DNA of 64,000 bases. Source: Streptomyces sp. BA2. Lineage in GTDB: Bacteria; Actinomycetota; Actinomycetes; Streptomycetales; Streptomycetaceae. Positions 9,845 to 18,949 of the stretch are shown piece by piece; position 1 is the first letter of the stretch; the number at the start of each line of letters is the position of its first letter. The position numbers and the translations under genes were made by a program. The notes under the pieces are model-generated. The model was not told the origin of the DNA and ran no database searches. It saw only the letters and a program-made list of their open reading frames with translations. The stretch is taken from assembly GCF_009769735.1 (NCBI RefSeq), contig NZ_WSRO01000002.1, positions 6,584,001 through 6,648,000 on the forward strand, given 5' to 3'.

Positions 9845-12310
9845 GTGACGAGTGTGGACGTACGTACTGAATCGGACTCGGAAGACTCCGGACCCAGCGG
9901 CTATGCGGCGGCCCGGCTGCGCCTCCTTCAAGGGGAGGCGCAGTCCGGGCCGCCGCGCCGTTCGGCACTCGCCGATCTCACGGACGACTGGCTGACCGGC
10001 CTTTTCACGGCCGCGGGTGCGCCACGGGGGGCCGCACTGGTGGCCGTGGGCGGGTACGGCAGGGGGGAGCTCTCGCCGCGCAGCGACCTCGATCTGCTGT
10101 TGCTGCACGACGGGAGCGCGGACGCCGGTGAGGTGGCGGCCCTCGCGGACCGCATCTGGTATCCCATCTGGGATCTCGGCCTCGCGCTCGACCACTCCGT
10201 GCGGACGCCCGCCGAGGCACGCAAGACCGCGGGCGAGGACCTCAAGGTGCAGCTGGGGCTGCTCGACGCGCGGCACGTCGTGGGGGATCTCGGACTGACT
10301 GCGGGGCTGCGTACGGCGGTGCTCGCCGACTGGCGGAACCTCGCGCCGAAGCGGCTGCCCGAGCTGCGGGAGCTGTGCGATGAACGGGCCGAGCGGCAGG
10401 GGGAGTTGAGCTATCTCCTGGAGCCGGACCTGAAGGAGGCCCGGGGCGGCCTGAGGGACGCGACCGCCTTGCGGGCCGTCGCCGCTTCATGGCTGGCCGA
10501 CGCGCCTCGTGAGGGGCTCGCCGACGCCCGGCGACGGCTGCTCGACGTCCGGGACGCGCTGCATCTGACCACGGGGCGGGCCACAGACCGGCTGGCGCTG
10601 CAGGAACAGGATCAAGTCGCTGCGGAACTGGGCCTGTTGGACGCCGACACTCTGCTCCGTCAGGTGTACGAGGCCGCGCGCACCGTTTCGTACGCGAGTG
10701 ACGTGACGTGGCGCGAGGTGGGCAGGGTGCTGCGGTCCCGGTCCGTGCGGCCTCGGCTGCGGGCCATGCTGGGGGGCGGCAAGGGGGTGGCGGCCGAGCG
10801 GTCGCCGTTGGCCGAGGGGATCGTGGAGCAGGACGGGGAGGTTGTCCTCGCCCGGGCGGCCCGGCCCGAGCGGGATCCGGTGCTGCCGCTCCGGGCCGCC
10901 GCGGCTGCCGCCCAGGCGGGGCTGCCCCTGTCGCTGCACGCGGTGCGCAGGATGGCGACGGCGGTGCGGCCGCTGCCCACGCCGTGGCCCGCGGAGGCGA
11001 GGGAGCAGCTGGTGACGCTCCTTGGGGCGGGGCGTCCGACGGTCGAGGTCTGGGAGGCGCTGGAGGCGGAAGGGCTGATCACTCGCCTGCTGCCCGACTG
11101 GGAGCGGGTGCGGTGCCGGCCGCAGCGCAATGCCGTGCACACGTGGACCGTCGACCGGCATCTGGTGGAGACGGCGGTGCGGGCCTCGGAGCTGACCCGG
11201 CGCGTGGGGCGGCCCGACCTGCTCCTTGTGGCCGGGCTGCTGCACGACATCGGGAAGGGCTGGCCGGGGGACCACTCCGTGGCCGGGGAGATCATCGCGC
11301 GGGACGTCGCAGCCCGGATCGGTTTCGACCGGGGCGATGTGGCGGTCCTCGCGACCCTGGTGCGGCATCACCTGCTCCTCATCGAGACGGCCACGCGGCG
11401 GGACCTCGACGACCCGGCCACGGTACGGGCGGTCGCGGACGCGGTGGGTTCGCAGGGGACCCTCGAGTTGCTGCACGCACTGACGGAGGCGGACGCGCTG
11501 GCCACCGGCCCCGCGGCGTGGTCCGCCTGGCGGGGTTCGCTCGTCGCCGACCTGGTGAAACGGGTGGGCGCGGTGCTGTCCGGGGACGAGCCGGAAGGTG
11601 CGGAGGACGTCGCTCCCACCGCCGAGCAGGAGCGGCTCGCGGTGGAGGCGTTCCGTACGGGTGGGCCTGTGCTTGCGCTGCGTGCGCAGACGGAGGGTAC
11701 GTCGGCGGAGGAGCCGGCCGGGGACCCCGAGCCGCTGGGCGTGGAGCTGATCATCGCGGTGCCGGAGCAGCCGGGTGTGCTGTCCGCTGTCGCGGGGGTC
11801 CTGGCGATGCATCGGCTCGCGGTGCGGACGGCTGAGCTTCGGGGGGTGGGACTGCCGTCCGGCATCGAGGACTCGGTGCTGCTGTTGAACTGGCGGGTCG
11901 CGGCGGAGTACGGGTCGCTGCCGCAGGCGGCGCGGCTGCGGGCGGATCTGGTGCGGGCGCTGGACGGGTCGCTGGACATCGCGGCGCGCTTGGCGGAACG
12001 GGACGCGGCGTACCCGAGGCGGCGGGGGACTGTCGCGCCGCCGCCTCGCGTCACGGTGGCCTCGGCGGGCTCACGCCTCGCGACGGTGATCGAGGTACGG
12101 GCCCAGGACGCGCCGGGCCTGCTGCACCGGATCGGCCGGGCGCTGGAGTCGGCGGGGGTGGTGATGCGGAGTGCGCATGTGTCGACGCTGGGGGCGAATG
12201 CGGTGGATGCGTTTTACGTGACGGGAGAGGGGGAGGGCGCGGGGGCGCCGCTGTCGGGGGAGCGGGCTGCGGGGGTGGCTCGGGCTGTGGAGGAGGGGTT
12301 GCGGGGGTAG
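9845..12310 (+). CDS. glnD: PII nucleotidyltransferase/removing enzyme GlnD
   Basis: An 821-residue bifunctional enzyme that modifies and demodifies GlnK at Tyr51 in response to glutamine. Domains in order: nucleotidyltransferase with VAVGGYGRGELSPRSDLDLLLL (residues 66-87, metal ligands D81 and D83), the central GlnD helical domain with LEPDLKEARGGLRD, an HD phosphohydrolase domain with LLHDIGKGWPGDHS near residue 464, and two C-terminal ACT domains at about 632-705 and 748-815 that bind glutamine. The GTG at 9845 follows ACAGGAGCTGCTG. In Streptomyces the modification is adenylylation, though the family name is uridylyltransferase. Codon use becomes somewhat less strict toward the 3' end. 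Confidence 0.95.
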   Translation: MTSVDVRTESDSEDSGPSGYAAARLRLLQGEAQSGPPRRSALADLTDDWLTGLFTAAGAPRGAALVAVGGYGRGELSPRSDLDLLLLHDGSADAGEVAALADRIWYPIWDLGLALDHSVRTPAEARKTAGEDLKVQLGLLDARHVVGDLGLTAGLRTAVLADWRNLAPKRLPELRELCDERAERQGELSYLLEPDLKEARGGLRDATALRAVAASWLADAPREGLADARRRLLDVRDALHLTTGRATDRLALQEQDQVAAELGLLDADTLLRQVYEAARTVSYASDVTWREVGRVLRSRSVRPRLRAMLGGGKGVAAERSPLAEGIVEQDGEVVLARAARPERDPVLPLRAAAAAAQAGLPLSLHAVRRMATAVRPLPTPWPAEAREQLVTLLGAGRPTVEVWEALEAEGLITRLLPDWERVRCRPQRNAVHTWTVDRHLVETAVRASELTRRVGRPDLLLVAGLLHDIGKGWPGDHSVAGEIIARDVAARIGFDRGDVAVLATLVRHHLLLIETATRRDLDDPATVRAVADAVGSQGTLELLHALTEADALATGPAAWSAWRGSLVADLVKRVGAVLSGDEPEGAEDVAPTAEQERLAVEAFRTGGPVLALRAQTEGTSAEEPAGDPEPLGVELIIAVPEQPGVLSAVAGVLAMHRLAVRTAELRGVGLPSGIEDSVLLLNWRVAAEYGSLPQAARLRADLVRALDGSLDIAARLAERDAAYPRRRGTVAPPPRVTVASAGSRLATVIEVRAQDAPGLLHRIGRALESAGVVMRSAHVSTLGANAVDAFYVTGEGEGAGAPLSGERAAGVARAVEEGLRG

Positions 12311-12651
12311 GGGGAGGGTGCGGGTCCCTGCGGGGCTGCTTTGGCTGCGGTGCGGTGCTGGTGCGTGTGTGGGTGCGGGGCCGTGCCGGTATGTCCGTCG
12401 ATGGTCGCTGCGGGGTAATCGGGTGGGTGGGCGGGAAAGCTTGTTCGTTCAGGGGCGGATACGGGGTGAACGGGCGGGTGGGTGGGAGAGCCCCGCTCGG
12501 CAGGCCCGCTGCCCGGGGCGATAGACGGGGCGGCCCCCCGTCACGGAGTGACGAACCCCGCCCCGCTCCTGCGGGCCCGCCCGCCCGGCGGGGCAGATAC
12601 CCTGGAGGGCGACCTATCCGCCCGCCCCCAACCCGAGGATTCGCGACCGCC
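12311..12651 (+). other. Gap between glnD and ffh with one hairpin
   Basis: This 341-nt G-rich gap has no convincing gene. It contains the near-repeat CGGGTGGGTGGG (about 12420 and 12475) and one terminator-like hairpin at 12526-12565. The ffh promoter should lie downstream of that hairpin, but I could not pick clear -35 and -10 boxes. Confidence 0.6.
12526..12565 (+). terminator. Possible glnD terminator
   Basis: CGGGGCGG pairs with CCGCCCCG, and the enclosed GTCAC-GGA-GTGAC forms an inner stem. There is no T-tract, which is usual for Streptomyces terminators. Confidence 0.55.
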
Positions 12652-14205
12652 GTGTTCGACACTCTCTCCGACCGCCTCGCAGCGACATTCAAGAACCTCC
12701 GGGGCAAGGGCCGCCTGTCCGAGGCGGACATCGACGCCACGGCGCGCGAGATCCGCATCGCCCTGCTCGAGGCGGACGTCGCCCTCCCCGTCGTCCGGGC
12801 CTTCATCAAGCAGATCAAGGAGCGCGCCACCGGGGCCGAGGTCTCCCAGGCCCTGAACCCCGCCCAGCAGGTCATCAAGATCGTCAACGAGGAGCTCATC
12901 GGCATCCTCGGCGGCGAGACGCGACGCCTGCGGTTCGCCAAGAACCCGCCGAGCGTCATCATGCTCGCCGGTCTGCAGGGTGCCGGTAAGACCACCCTCG
13001 CCGGAAAGCTCGGCCTCTGGCTGAAGGGGCAGGGCCACTCGCCGCTCCTGGTGGCGTGCGACCTCCAGCGCCCGAACGCCGTGAACCAGCTGTCCGTCGT
13101 CGCCGAGCGCGCGGGCGTCGGCGTCTACGCCCCCCAGCCGGGCAACGGCGTGGGCGACCCCGTTCAGGTCGCCAAGGACTCGATCGACTTCGCCAAGACC
13201 AAGCAGTACGACGTCGTCATCGTCGACACCGCCGGCCGCCTCGGCATCGACCAGGAGCTGATGCAGCAGGCCGCGGACATCCGCGACGCCGTCAGCCCGG
13301 ACGAGGTCCTCTTCGTCGTCGACGCCATGATCGGTCAGGACGCCGTCAACACCGCGGAGTCCTTCCGTGACGGCGTCGGCTTCGACGGCGTCGTCCTGTC
13401 GAAGCTCGACGGTGACGCCCGCGGTGGTGCCGCCCTGTCGATCGCGCAGGTCACAGGCCGCCAGATCATGTTCGCCTCGAACGGCGAGAAGCTGGACGAC
13501 TTCGACGCGTTCCACCCGGACCGCATGGCGTCCCGCATCCTCGGCATGGGCGACATGCTCACGCTGATCGAGAAGGCCGAGCAGACCTTCTCCCAGCAAG
13601 AGGCCGAGAAGATGGCCTCCAAGCTGGCGAGCAGCAAGGGCAAGGACTTCACGCTCGACGACTTCCTGGCCCAGATGGAGCAGGTCCGGAAGATGGGCAG
13701 CATCAGCAAGCTGCTCGGGATGATGCCCGGCATGGGGCAGATCAAGGACCAGATCAACAACCTGGACGAGCGGGACGTCGACCGCACCGCCGCGATCATC
13801 AAGTCGATGACGCCGGGCGAGCGCCACGAGCCGACGATTATCAACGGCTCGCGCCGCGCCCGTATCGCCAAGGGCTCCGGCGTCGAGGTCAGCGCCGTCA
13901 AGAACCTGGTCGAGCGCTTCTTCGAGGCCCGCAAGATGATGTCGCGGATGGCCCAGGGCGGCGGAATGCCGGGCATGCCCGGGATGCCGGGCATGGGCGG
14001 TGGCGCCGGCAAGCAGAAGAAGAAGCAGAAGCAGGCCAAGGGCAAGCGGAAGTCGGGCAACCCGATGAAGCGCAAGCAGGAGGAGCAGGAGGCCGCCGCC
14101 CGCCGCGAGCAGGCGGCCCAGGAAGGCGGCGCCTTCGGCCTCCCCGCGGGGCAGCAGGGGCAGAACTTCGAGCTGCCGGACGAGTTCAAGAAGTTCATGG
14201 GCTGA
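12652..14205 (+). CDS. ffh: Signal recognition particle protein Ffh
   Basis: Ffh (517 aa) is the GTPase subunit of SRP that binds signal sequences and 4.5S RNA. N domain: FDTLSDRLAATFKNLRGKGRLSE; G domain: P-loop GLQGAGKTTLAGKLG near residue 107, DLQRPNAVNQL, DTAGRLGIDQELM near 192, SKLDGDARGG; M domain from about 320 with the RNA-binding INGSRRARIAKGSG and a methionine-rich groove region, MSRMAQGGGMPGMPG. The C-terminal tail is Lys/Arg/Gln rich, as in other Streptomyces. An open frame runs upstream to 12355, but only the GTG at 12652 gives the family N-terminus. It interacts with FtsY encoded upstream. Confidence 0.96.
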   Translation: MFDTLSDRLAATFKNLRGKGRLSEADIDATAREIRIALLEADVALPVVRAFIKQIKERATGAEVSQALNPAQQVIKIVNEELIGILGGETRRLRFAKNPPSVIMLAGLQGAGKTTLAGKLGLWLKGQGHSPLLVACDLQRPNAVNQLSVVAERAGVGVYAPQPGNGVGDPVQVAKDSIDFAKTKQYDVVIVDTAGRLGIDQELMQQAADIRDAVSPDEVLFVVDAMIGQDAVNTAESFRDGVGFDGVVLSKLDGDARGGAALSIAQVTGRQIMFASNGEKLDDFDAFHPDRMASRILGMGDMLTLIEKAEQTFSQQEAEKMASKLASSKGKDFTLDDFLAQMEQVRKMGSISKLLGMMPGMGQIKDQINNLDERDVDRTAAIIKSMTPGERHEPTIINGSRRARIAKGSGVEVSAVKNLVERFFEARKMMSRMAQGGGMPGMPGMPGMGGGAGKQKKKQKQAKGKRKSGNPMKRKQEEQEAAARREQAAQEGGAFGLPAGQQGQNFELPDEFKKFMG

Positions 14206-14228
14206 GGCCCTGTAGTTCGTACGCCGTC

Positions 14229-14260
14229 TGGGGCGCCCCTCTGCCGAGAGGGGCGCCCCA
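14229..14260 (+). terminator. Terminator after ffh
   Basis: A 14-bp perfect stem (TGGGGCGCCCCTCT and its complement) with a GCCG tetraloop, followed by GGCGCTTTTC, 23 nt after the ffh stop. Confidence 0.9.
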
Positions 14261-14312
14261 GGCGCTTTTCGGCGCAGGTGCCCAGCCCATGTTTGTGTCG
14301 TAACGTCCGGAT

Positions 14313-16253
14313 ATGAGCAACCCTGTGCCGCCGCGCCGGGCGCCCGACCAGCCATGGCGCTCCGAGGGCGCGCCCCCGCCCGAGCCCAAGCCGCCGCCGA
14401 AGAAGAAGATGCCGGGCGGATGGGGCCGCCTCATCCTCACCGCGCTCATCGTCTACCTCATCGCCAACCTCGTCCTCTCCTTCCTCGACGAGGGCGACGA
14501 GCCGACGATCTCGTACACGGAGTTCAGCAAGCAGGTCGACTCCGGGAACGTCACGAAGATCTACTCCAAGGGCGACGCGATCCAGGGGCAGCTCAAGAAG
14601 GAGCAGGAGAAGCCGGGCGACGAGAAGGGGAAGTACACCAAGTTCACCACCCAGCGGCCCGCCTTCGCCGACGACAAGCTCTGGGACGACCTCACCAAGC
14701 ACGACGTCACCGTCACCGCCGAGCCCGTCGTCCAGGAGCGCAGCTTCCTCTCCAACCTGCTCATCTCGCTCGCCCCGATGCTGCTCCTGGTCTTCCTGTG
14801 GATCTTCATCGCCCGGCGGATGAGCTCGGGCATGGGCGGCGGTGCGGGCGGCATGCTGGGCCGCAAGGCGCCGCCGAAGCCGGTCGAGCTCGAACCGGGC
14901 GACAAGCGCACCACCTTCGAGGACGTGGCGGGCATCGACGAGGTCGAGGGCGAGCTCAGTGACGTCGTCGACTTCCTGAAGAACCCCGCCGCCTACCGCG
15001 ACATGGGCGCCAAGATGCCGCGAGGCGTGCTGCTCGCGGGCCTGCCCGGCACCGGCAAGACGCTGCTCGCGCGGGCCGTCGCCGGTGAGGCAGGGGTGCC
15101 CTTCTTCTCGGCGTCCGCCTCGGAGTTCATCGAGATGATCGTGGGCGTCGGCGCCTCGCGCGTACGTGAACTCTTCGCCGAGGCCAGGAAAGTCGCGCCG
15201 TCCATCATCTTCATCGACGAGATCGACACCATCGGACGGGCGCGTGGCGGCGGCAGCGGGATGGGCGGGCACGACGAACGTGAGCAGACGCTGAACCAGA
15301 TTCTCACCGAGATGGATGGTTTCTCTGGCTCCGAAGGGGTCATCGTCCTCGCGGCCACCAACCGCGCCGACATCCTCGACCCCGCCCTGACCCGCCCCGG
15401 ACGCTTCGACCGGGTCGTCACCGTCAGCCCGCCCGACCGCGGCGGACGCGAGGCCATCCTCAAGATCCACACCCGTGAGATCCCGATGTCGAGCGACATC
15501 GACCTCGCCCAGGTCGCCCGTACGACACCGGGGATGACCGGCGCCGAACTGGCCAACCTCGCCAACGAAGCCGCCCTGCTCGCCGTCAAGCGCAAGCAGA
15601 AGGAAGTGACGCAGGCCGACCTCTCCGAGGCCCTCGAGAAGGTCCAGCTCGGTGCCGAGCGGCCGCTGGTCATGCCCGACGAGGAGCGGCGGCGCACGGC
15701 GTACCACGAGAGCGGACACGCCCTGCTCGGCATGTTGCAGCCCGGCGCCGACCCGGTCCGGAAGATCACCATCGTTCCCCGGGGGCGCGCGCTCGGCGTC
15801 ACGCTTTCGACGCCGGACGCCGACAAGTACGCGTACACGGAGGAGTATCTGCGCGGCCGGATCGTCGGCGCCCTCGGTGGCATGGCGGCCGAACACGTCG
15901 TCTTCGAAGTCATCACCACGGGCGCGGAGAGCGACCTGGAACAGGTCACCAACATCGCCCGCGGCATGGTCGGCCGCTGGGGCATGAGCGAGCGCGTGGG
16001 CCGGCTCTCCGCACTGCCGAACGACGCCCAACAGGCCTACGGGCTCTCGGCCGCCCCCGGCACCCTCGACGTGATCGACCACGAGATGCGCCGGATCGTC
16101 GACGAGTGCTACGAGAGCGCGTGCCGGCTACTGAGGGACCATCGGGAGCAGTTGGACGCCCTGGCTGCCGCACTCCTGGAGAACGAGACCCTGGAGGAGG
16201 AGGCGGCGTACCGGGTCGTCGGCATCACACGGCTCACCAAGGACGTCGACTAG
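14313..16253 (+). CDS. ftsH: FtsH-family AAA+ zinc metalloprotease
   Basis: A 646-residue membrane protease that extracts and degrades membrane and short-lived soluble proteins. A proline-rich cytoplasmic N-tail precedes TM1 (about 39-58, [19 protein letters not shown]); an extracytoplasmic domain runs to about 144 and TM2 to about 168. The AAA domain has [24 protein letters not shown], the second region of homology [20 protein letters not shown], and the protease domain has the zinc site HESGH near residue 466, with a distal acid in [14 protein letters not shown]. The length matches the family. Streptomyces usually carry another, longer FtsH elsewhere, so this may be the second paralogue; that is recalled, not visible here. 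Confidence 0.93.
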   Translation: MSNPVPPRRAPDQPWRSEGAPPPEPKPPPKKKMPGGWGRLILTALIVYLIANLVLSFLDEGDEPTISYTEFSKQVDSGNVTKIYSKGDAIQGQLKKEQEKPGDEKGKYTKFTTQRPAFADDKLWDDLTKHDVTVTAEPVVQERSFLSNLLISLAPMLLLVFLWIFIARRMSSGMGGGAGGMLGRKAPPKPVELEPGDKRTTFEDVAGIDEVEGELSDVVDFLKNPAAYRDMGAKMPRGVLLAGLPGTGKTLLARAVAGEAGVPFFSASASEFIEMIVGVGASRVRELFAEARKVAPSIIFIDEIDTIGRARGGGSGMGGHDEREQTLNQILTEMDGFSGSEGVIVLAATNRADILDPALTRPGRFDRVVTVSPPDRGGREAILKIHTREIPMSSDIDLAQVARTTPGMTGAELANLANEAALLAVKRKQKEVTQADLSEALEKVQLGAERPLVMPDEERRRTAYHESGHALLGMLQPGADPVRKITIVPRGRALGVTLSTPDADKYAYTEEYLRGRIVGALGGMAAEHVVFEVITTGAESDLEQVTNIARGMVGRWGMSERVGRLSALPNDAQQAYGLSAAPGTLDVIDHEMRRIVDECYESACRLLRDHREQLDALAAALLENETLEEEAAYRVVGITRLTKDVD

Positions 16254-16873
16254 GCGGGTTCGGTGACGAAGCGGCCCCGCGGCTCCCCTCGGAGGCGGCC
16301 CGGGGGGAGCTTCCTGCCGTACAGGACGAGGAGGAGGTCCTGTGCGGCGCCGGTCAGCGGGGTGCCCGTGCCGTAACTCCAGTCGACGTCGTCGGCGCGC
16401 AGTTCGACGCCGGCGACGTCCGCCCCGAAGAACTTGGTGCTCTTGGGCGTGACCTTCTTAAGAAGGATGCCGACACGGTCCAGAGGGACCCTGCGTTCGA
16501 GTCCCAGGGCCACCGAGATGTCCAGGCCGTGCACCACGTCGTGGCCCAGGGCTCCCTCGATCCCGGCCATGGGCGGCTGCCAGGGGTGGTCGGCGTTGTC
16601 CCTGAGGAACGTGGCGAGCTGCCCCGTGGAGTAGGCGGCGGCGTCCTTGCGGGCGCACCGGTCGGTCATCCGGTGGAGGCTTCCGCGCGCCTTGACGAGT
16701 TCGGCCAGCGTCTTCGGGAGCGAGTACCGGAAGCCCAGCGACATATGGGCCGCCACTTCCCTGACCCGCCACCCCGCACACAGAGTTGGCACCTCCCACT
16801 GCGCGGGCGACAGATCGTCGAGCAGGGCGGCGAGGTCATGGCGTTCGGCGGCGACAGCGGTTCTGATGTCCAC
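16250..16873 (-). CDS. Maleylpyruvate isomerase/DinB-type mycothiol-dependent enzyme family protein
   Basis: A 207-residue protein of the actinobacterial TIGR03083-like family. The N-terminal four-helix bundle shows DIRTAVAAERHDLAALLDDL, the conserved PTLCAGWRVREVAAHM (His metal ligand) and GHDVVHGLDISVALG, whose His residues complete the metal site expected of DinB folds. Members are thought to use mycothiol as cofactor; substrate is unknown. The frame extends to a TTG at 16909, but the GTG at 16873 gives the standard N-terminus. Its 3' end overlaps the ftsH stop by 4 nt (convergent), and it is divergent from the LysR gene. Confidence 0.75.
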   Translation of the reverse strand: MDIRTAVAAERHDLAALLDDLSPAQWEVPTLCAGWRVREVAAHMSLGFRYSLPKTLAELVKARGSLHRMTDRCARKDAAAYSTGQLATFLRDNADHPWQPPMAGIEGALGHDVVHGLDISVALGLERRVPLDRVGILLKKVTPKSTKFFGADVAGVELRADDVDWSYGTGTPLTGAAQDLLLVLYGRKLPPGRLRGEPRGRFVTEPA

Positions 16874-16943
16874 TTCTCCAGGGTGTCGAGCGCCCCGCCA
16901 TAAGTCCAAGAGCTTGATCTTCTCGCGGCTAGCATGCCCGGTT

Positions 16944-17852
16944 ATGGAACTCCGTCAGCTCCAGTACTTCGTCGCCGTCGCGGAGGAGGCCAACTTCACC
17001 CGCGCCGCCGCCCGACTGCACCTGGCCCAGCCGGGTGTGAGCGCCCAGGTCCGGCAGTTGGAGAAGGAGCTCGGACAGCAACTGCTCGACCGCTCGGGGC
17101 GTTCGGTGACGCTTACGGAGGTGGGCGAGGCCGTCCTGCCGTTCGCGCGGGCCGCGCTCGCCGCCGTCGAGGGCGTGCGGCACACCGCGGACGAATTCAC
17201 CGGGCTGCTCCGCGGCCAGATCGCGCTCGGCCTGGTGTCCGGCGCGGCCACCCACGAGGTCGATGTGGTCTCCGTACTCGCCGACTTCCACGACGACCAC
17301 CCCGGAGTCGAGATCGCCCTCACCGAGGACAGTTCGGACCGGATGCTGGCCGCGGTGCGCGGCGGCGCACTCGACATCGCCCTCCTCGGCCTGACGGACG
17401 AGGAGCCCCCGCCGGGCATCTCCTTGCGGACGGTGATCGACGAACCCCTGGTGGCCGTCGTGCTCCCGGGCGACTCCCTGCTCGCGCCCCAGGGGCGTAC
17501 GACGATTCCGCTGGCCGGGCTCCGCGACCGCCCGCTGATCACCCTGCCGCGCGGTACCGGCGTACGCGGGGTGCTCGACCGTGCCTGCGCGCAGGCGGGC
17601 ATCCGTCCCCGCGTCGCTTTCGAGGCGGCCGCTCCGCAGGTCCTCGTGCAACTCGTCGTCCGCGGTCTGGGCGTGGCCGTCCTGCCGGCGCTCGAACCGC
17701 GTACGGCGGCCGCGTACGGGCTGCGGACCCTGGAGATCACCGATCCGCGGCCCCGGGGCAGGATCGCCCTGGCCTGGCGCACGGACGGGCCCGCGAGCCC
17801 GGCGGCAAGGGCGCTCCTCGACCGGCTGCGGACAGCCCTGGGGCGAAGCTAG
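16944..17852 (+). CDS. LysR-family transcriptional regulator
   Basis: A 302-residue LysR regulator. The winged helix-turn-helix fills residues 1-60 (MELRQLQYFVAVAEEANFTR, AARLHLAQPGVSAQVRQLE, then RSVTLTEVGE), followed by a linker helix and a periplasmic-binding-like effector domain from about 90 to 295. The ATG at 16944 is the family start. It is divergent from the mycothiol-enzyme-like gene with a 70-nt gap, and LysR proteins often control the divergent neighbour, so that gene is the first candidate target. The effector is not deducible. Confidence 0.88.
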   Translation: MELRQLQYFVAVAEEANFTRAAARLHLAQPGVSAQVRQLEKELGQQLLDRSGRSVTLTEVGEAVLPFARAALAAVEGVRHTADEFTGLLRGQIALGLVSGAATHEVDVVSVLADFHDDHPGVEIALTEDSSDRMLAAVRGGALDIALLGLTDEEPPPGISLRTVIDEPLVAVVLPGDSLLAPQGRTTIPLAGLRDRPLITLPRGTGVRGVLDRACAQAGIRPRVAFEAAAPQVLVQLVVRGLGVAVLPALEPRTAAAYGLRTLEITDPRPRGRIALAWRTDGPASPAARALLDRLRTALGRS

Positions 17853-17858
17853 CCGGGG

Positions 17859-18722
17859 CTACGGCGTACGCGCGATCAAGTACCGGAACACATTCGGCAT
17901 CCACACGGTCCCGTCCCGCCGCTTGTGCGGGTGCAGGGCCTCCGTCAGCTCCTTGTCGACCTGGACCTGATCCGTCGCGCCCACCGCCGCGTCGAACAGG
18001 CCCGTCGAGAGCAGACCGCGGACCGCGCTGTCCGTGTCCGCGTACCCGAAGGGGCACGCGACGCGACCCGAGCCGTCCGGCTTGAGGCCCGCCCGCTGGG
18101 CGACCTCCTCCAGGTCGTCACGGAGCGCGGGGCGCCAACTTCCCGTACTACGGAGCGGGTCGGCGAGCTTGGTCGCCACCTTCAGTACAGAAGAGGTCGT
18201 GCAGCGCTCCGGCGGACCCCATCCGACGAGGACCACAGGGGTGCCGCGCCCGGTCAGCGGGACGGTGGCCTCCAGGAGGCCGGAGAGGCCTTCGGAGTCG
18301 CCCGCCACACAGCCGATCGGCTGGAACGCGGTCACCATGTTGAAGGCGGGCGCGTCCGGCCCCGAGACGTCGGCGGGGCCTCCCTCGACGAGCCGGGTGC
18401 CGCCGTGCGGCCGTGCGTCCGAACTCGTGTCGGGCAGCAGGCGATCGCGCGCCAGGGCGAGCCGTTCGGGTGCCGAGGGGTCGACGCCGGTGACCGACGC
18501 GCCCCGGGACGCCGCCATCAGGAGGGCGAGTCCGGAACCGCAGCCGAGCCCGAGAAGCCGTGTTCCGCCGTCCACGTCGAGTCGTTCGTACACCGCTTCA
18601 TAGAGCGGAACCAGCATCCGTTCCTGGATCTCCGCCCAGTCACGCGCGCGTGCGCACCGGTCCACGCCGCGGGGGGTCGTGCCCGCGCGGGGGAGGTGCG
18701 GCTGCGCGAGTGTAGGTGTCAT
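17859..18722 (-). CDS. Class I SAM-dependent methyltransferase
   Basis: A 287-residue soluble protein with a Rossmann methyltransferase core. Motif I is RLLGLGCGSGLALLMAASRG (about residues 55-75) followed by the acidic strand end VTGVDPSAPERL. Later strands are NMVTAFQPIGCVAG and PVVLVGWGPPERC. No substrate-specific domain is visible. It ends 7 nt from the LysR gene (convergent) and is transcribed away from the proS-like gene. Similar methyltransferases in actinobacteria are annotated only generically, so I assign no target. Confidence 0.8.
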   Translation of the reverse strand: MTPTLAQPHLPRAGTTPRGVDRCARARDWAEIQERMLVPLYEAVYERLDVDGGTRLLGLGCGSGLALLMAASRGASVTGVDPSAPERLALARDRLLPDTSSDARPHGGTRLVEGGPADVSGPDAPAFNMVTAFQPIGCVAGDSEGLSGLLEATVPLTGRGTPVVLVGWGPPERCTTSSVLKVATKLADPLRSTGSWRPALRDDLEEVAQRAGLKPDGSGRVACPFGYADTDSAVRGLLSTGLFDAAVGATDQVQVDKELTEALHPHKRRDGTVWMPNVFRYLIARTP

Positions 18723-18949
18723 CGAAAGCGCCCCAATCCGCCGAGAGTTGCTGGAGTGTCGTATTCAAACGGTTCGTCCGCCCCCGTGCAGTGCGCTCGC
18801 ACTCCCCCCGTATGCCAGAGAACTCCGCATCCGTCGCGGCGTCCAGAGGTTGTGGGGCAATGCTTGCGTGCCACCGTCGTGCGCCCCCCGCAGGAGCCCC
18901 GGAGGAATTCAATTCCCGCTCTCCGGAGGCCCGCCGTACCATGCGCGCC

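Noticed and set aside
12355..12651. N-terminal extension of ffh
   Set aside because: The upstream residues have no similarity to the Ffh N domain and include a likely terminator.
13335..16082. A 915-codon open frame on the minus strand across ffh and ftsH
   Set aside because: It is antisense to two genes with complete conserved motifs; long shadow frames are normal at this GC content.
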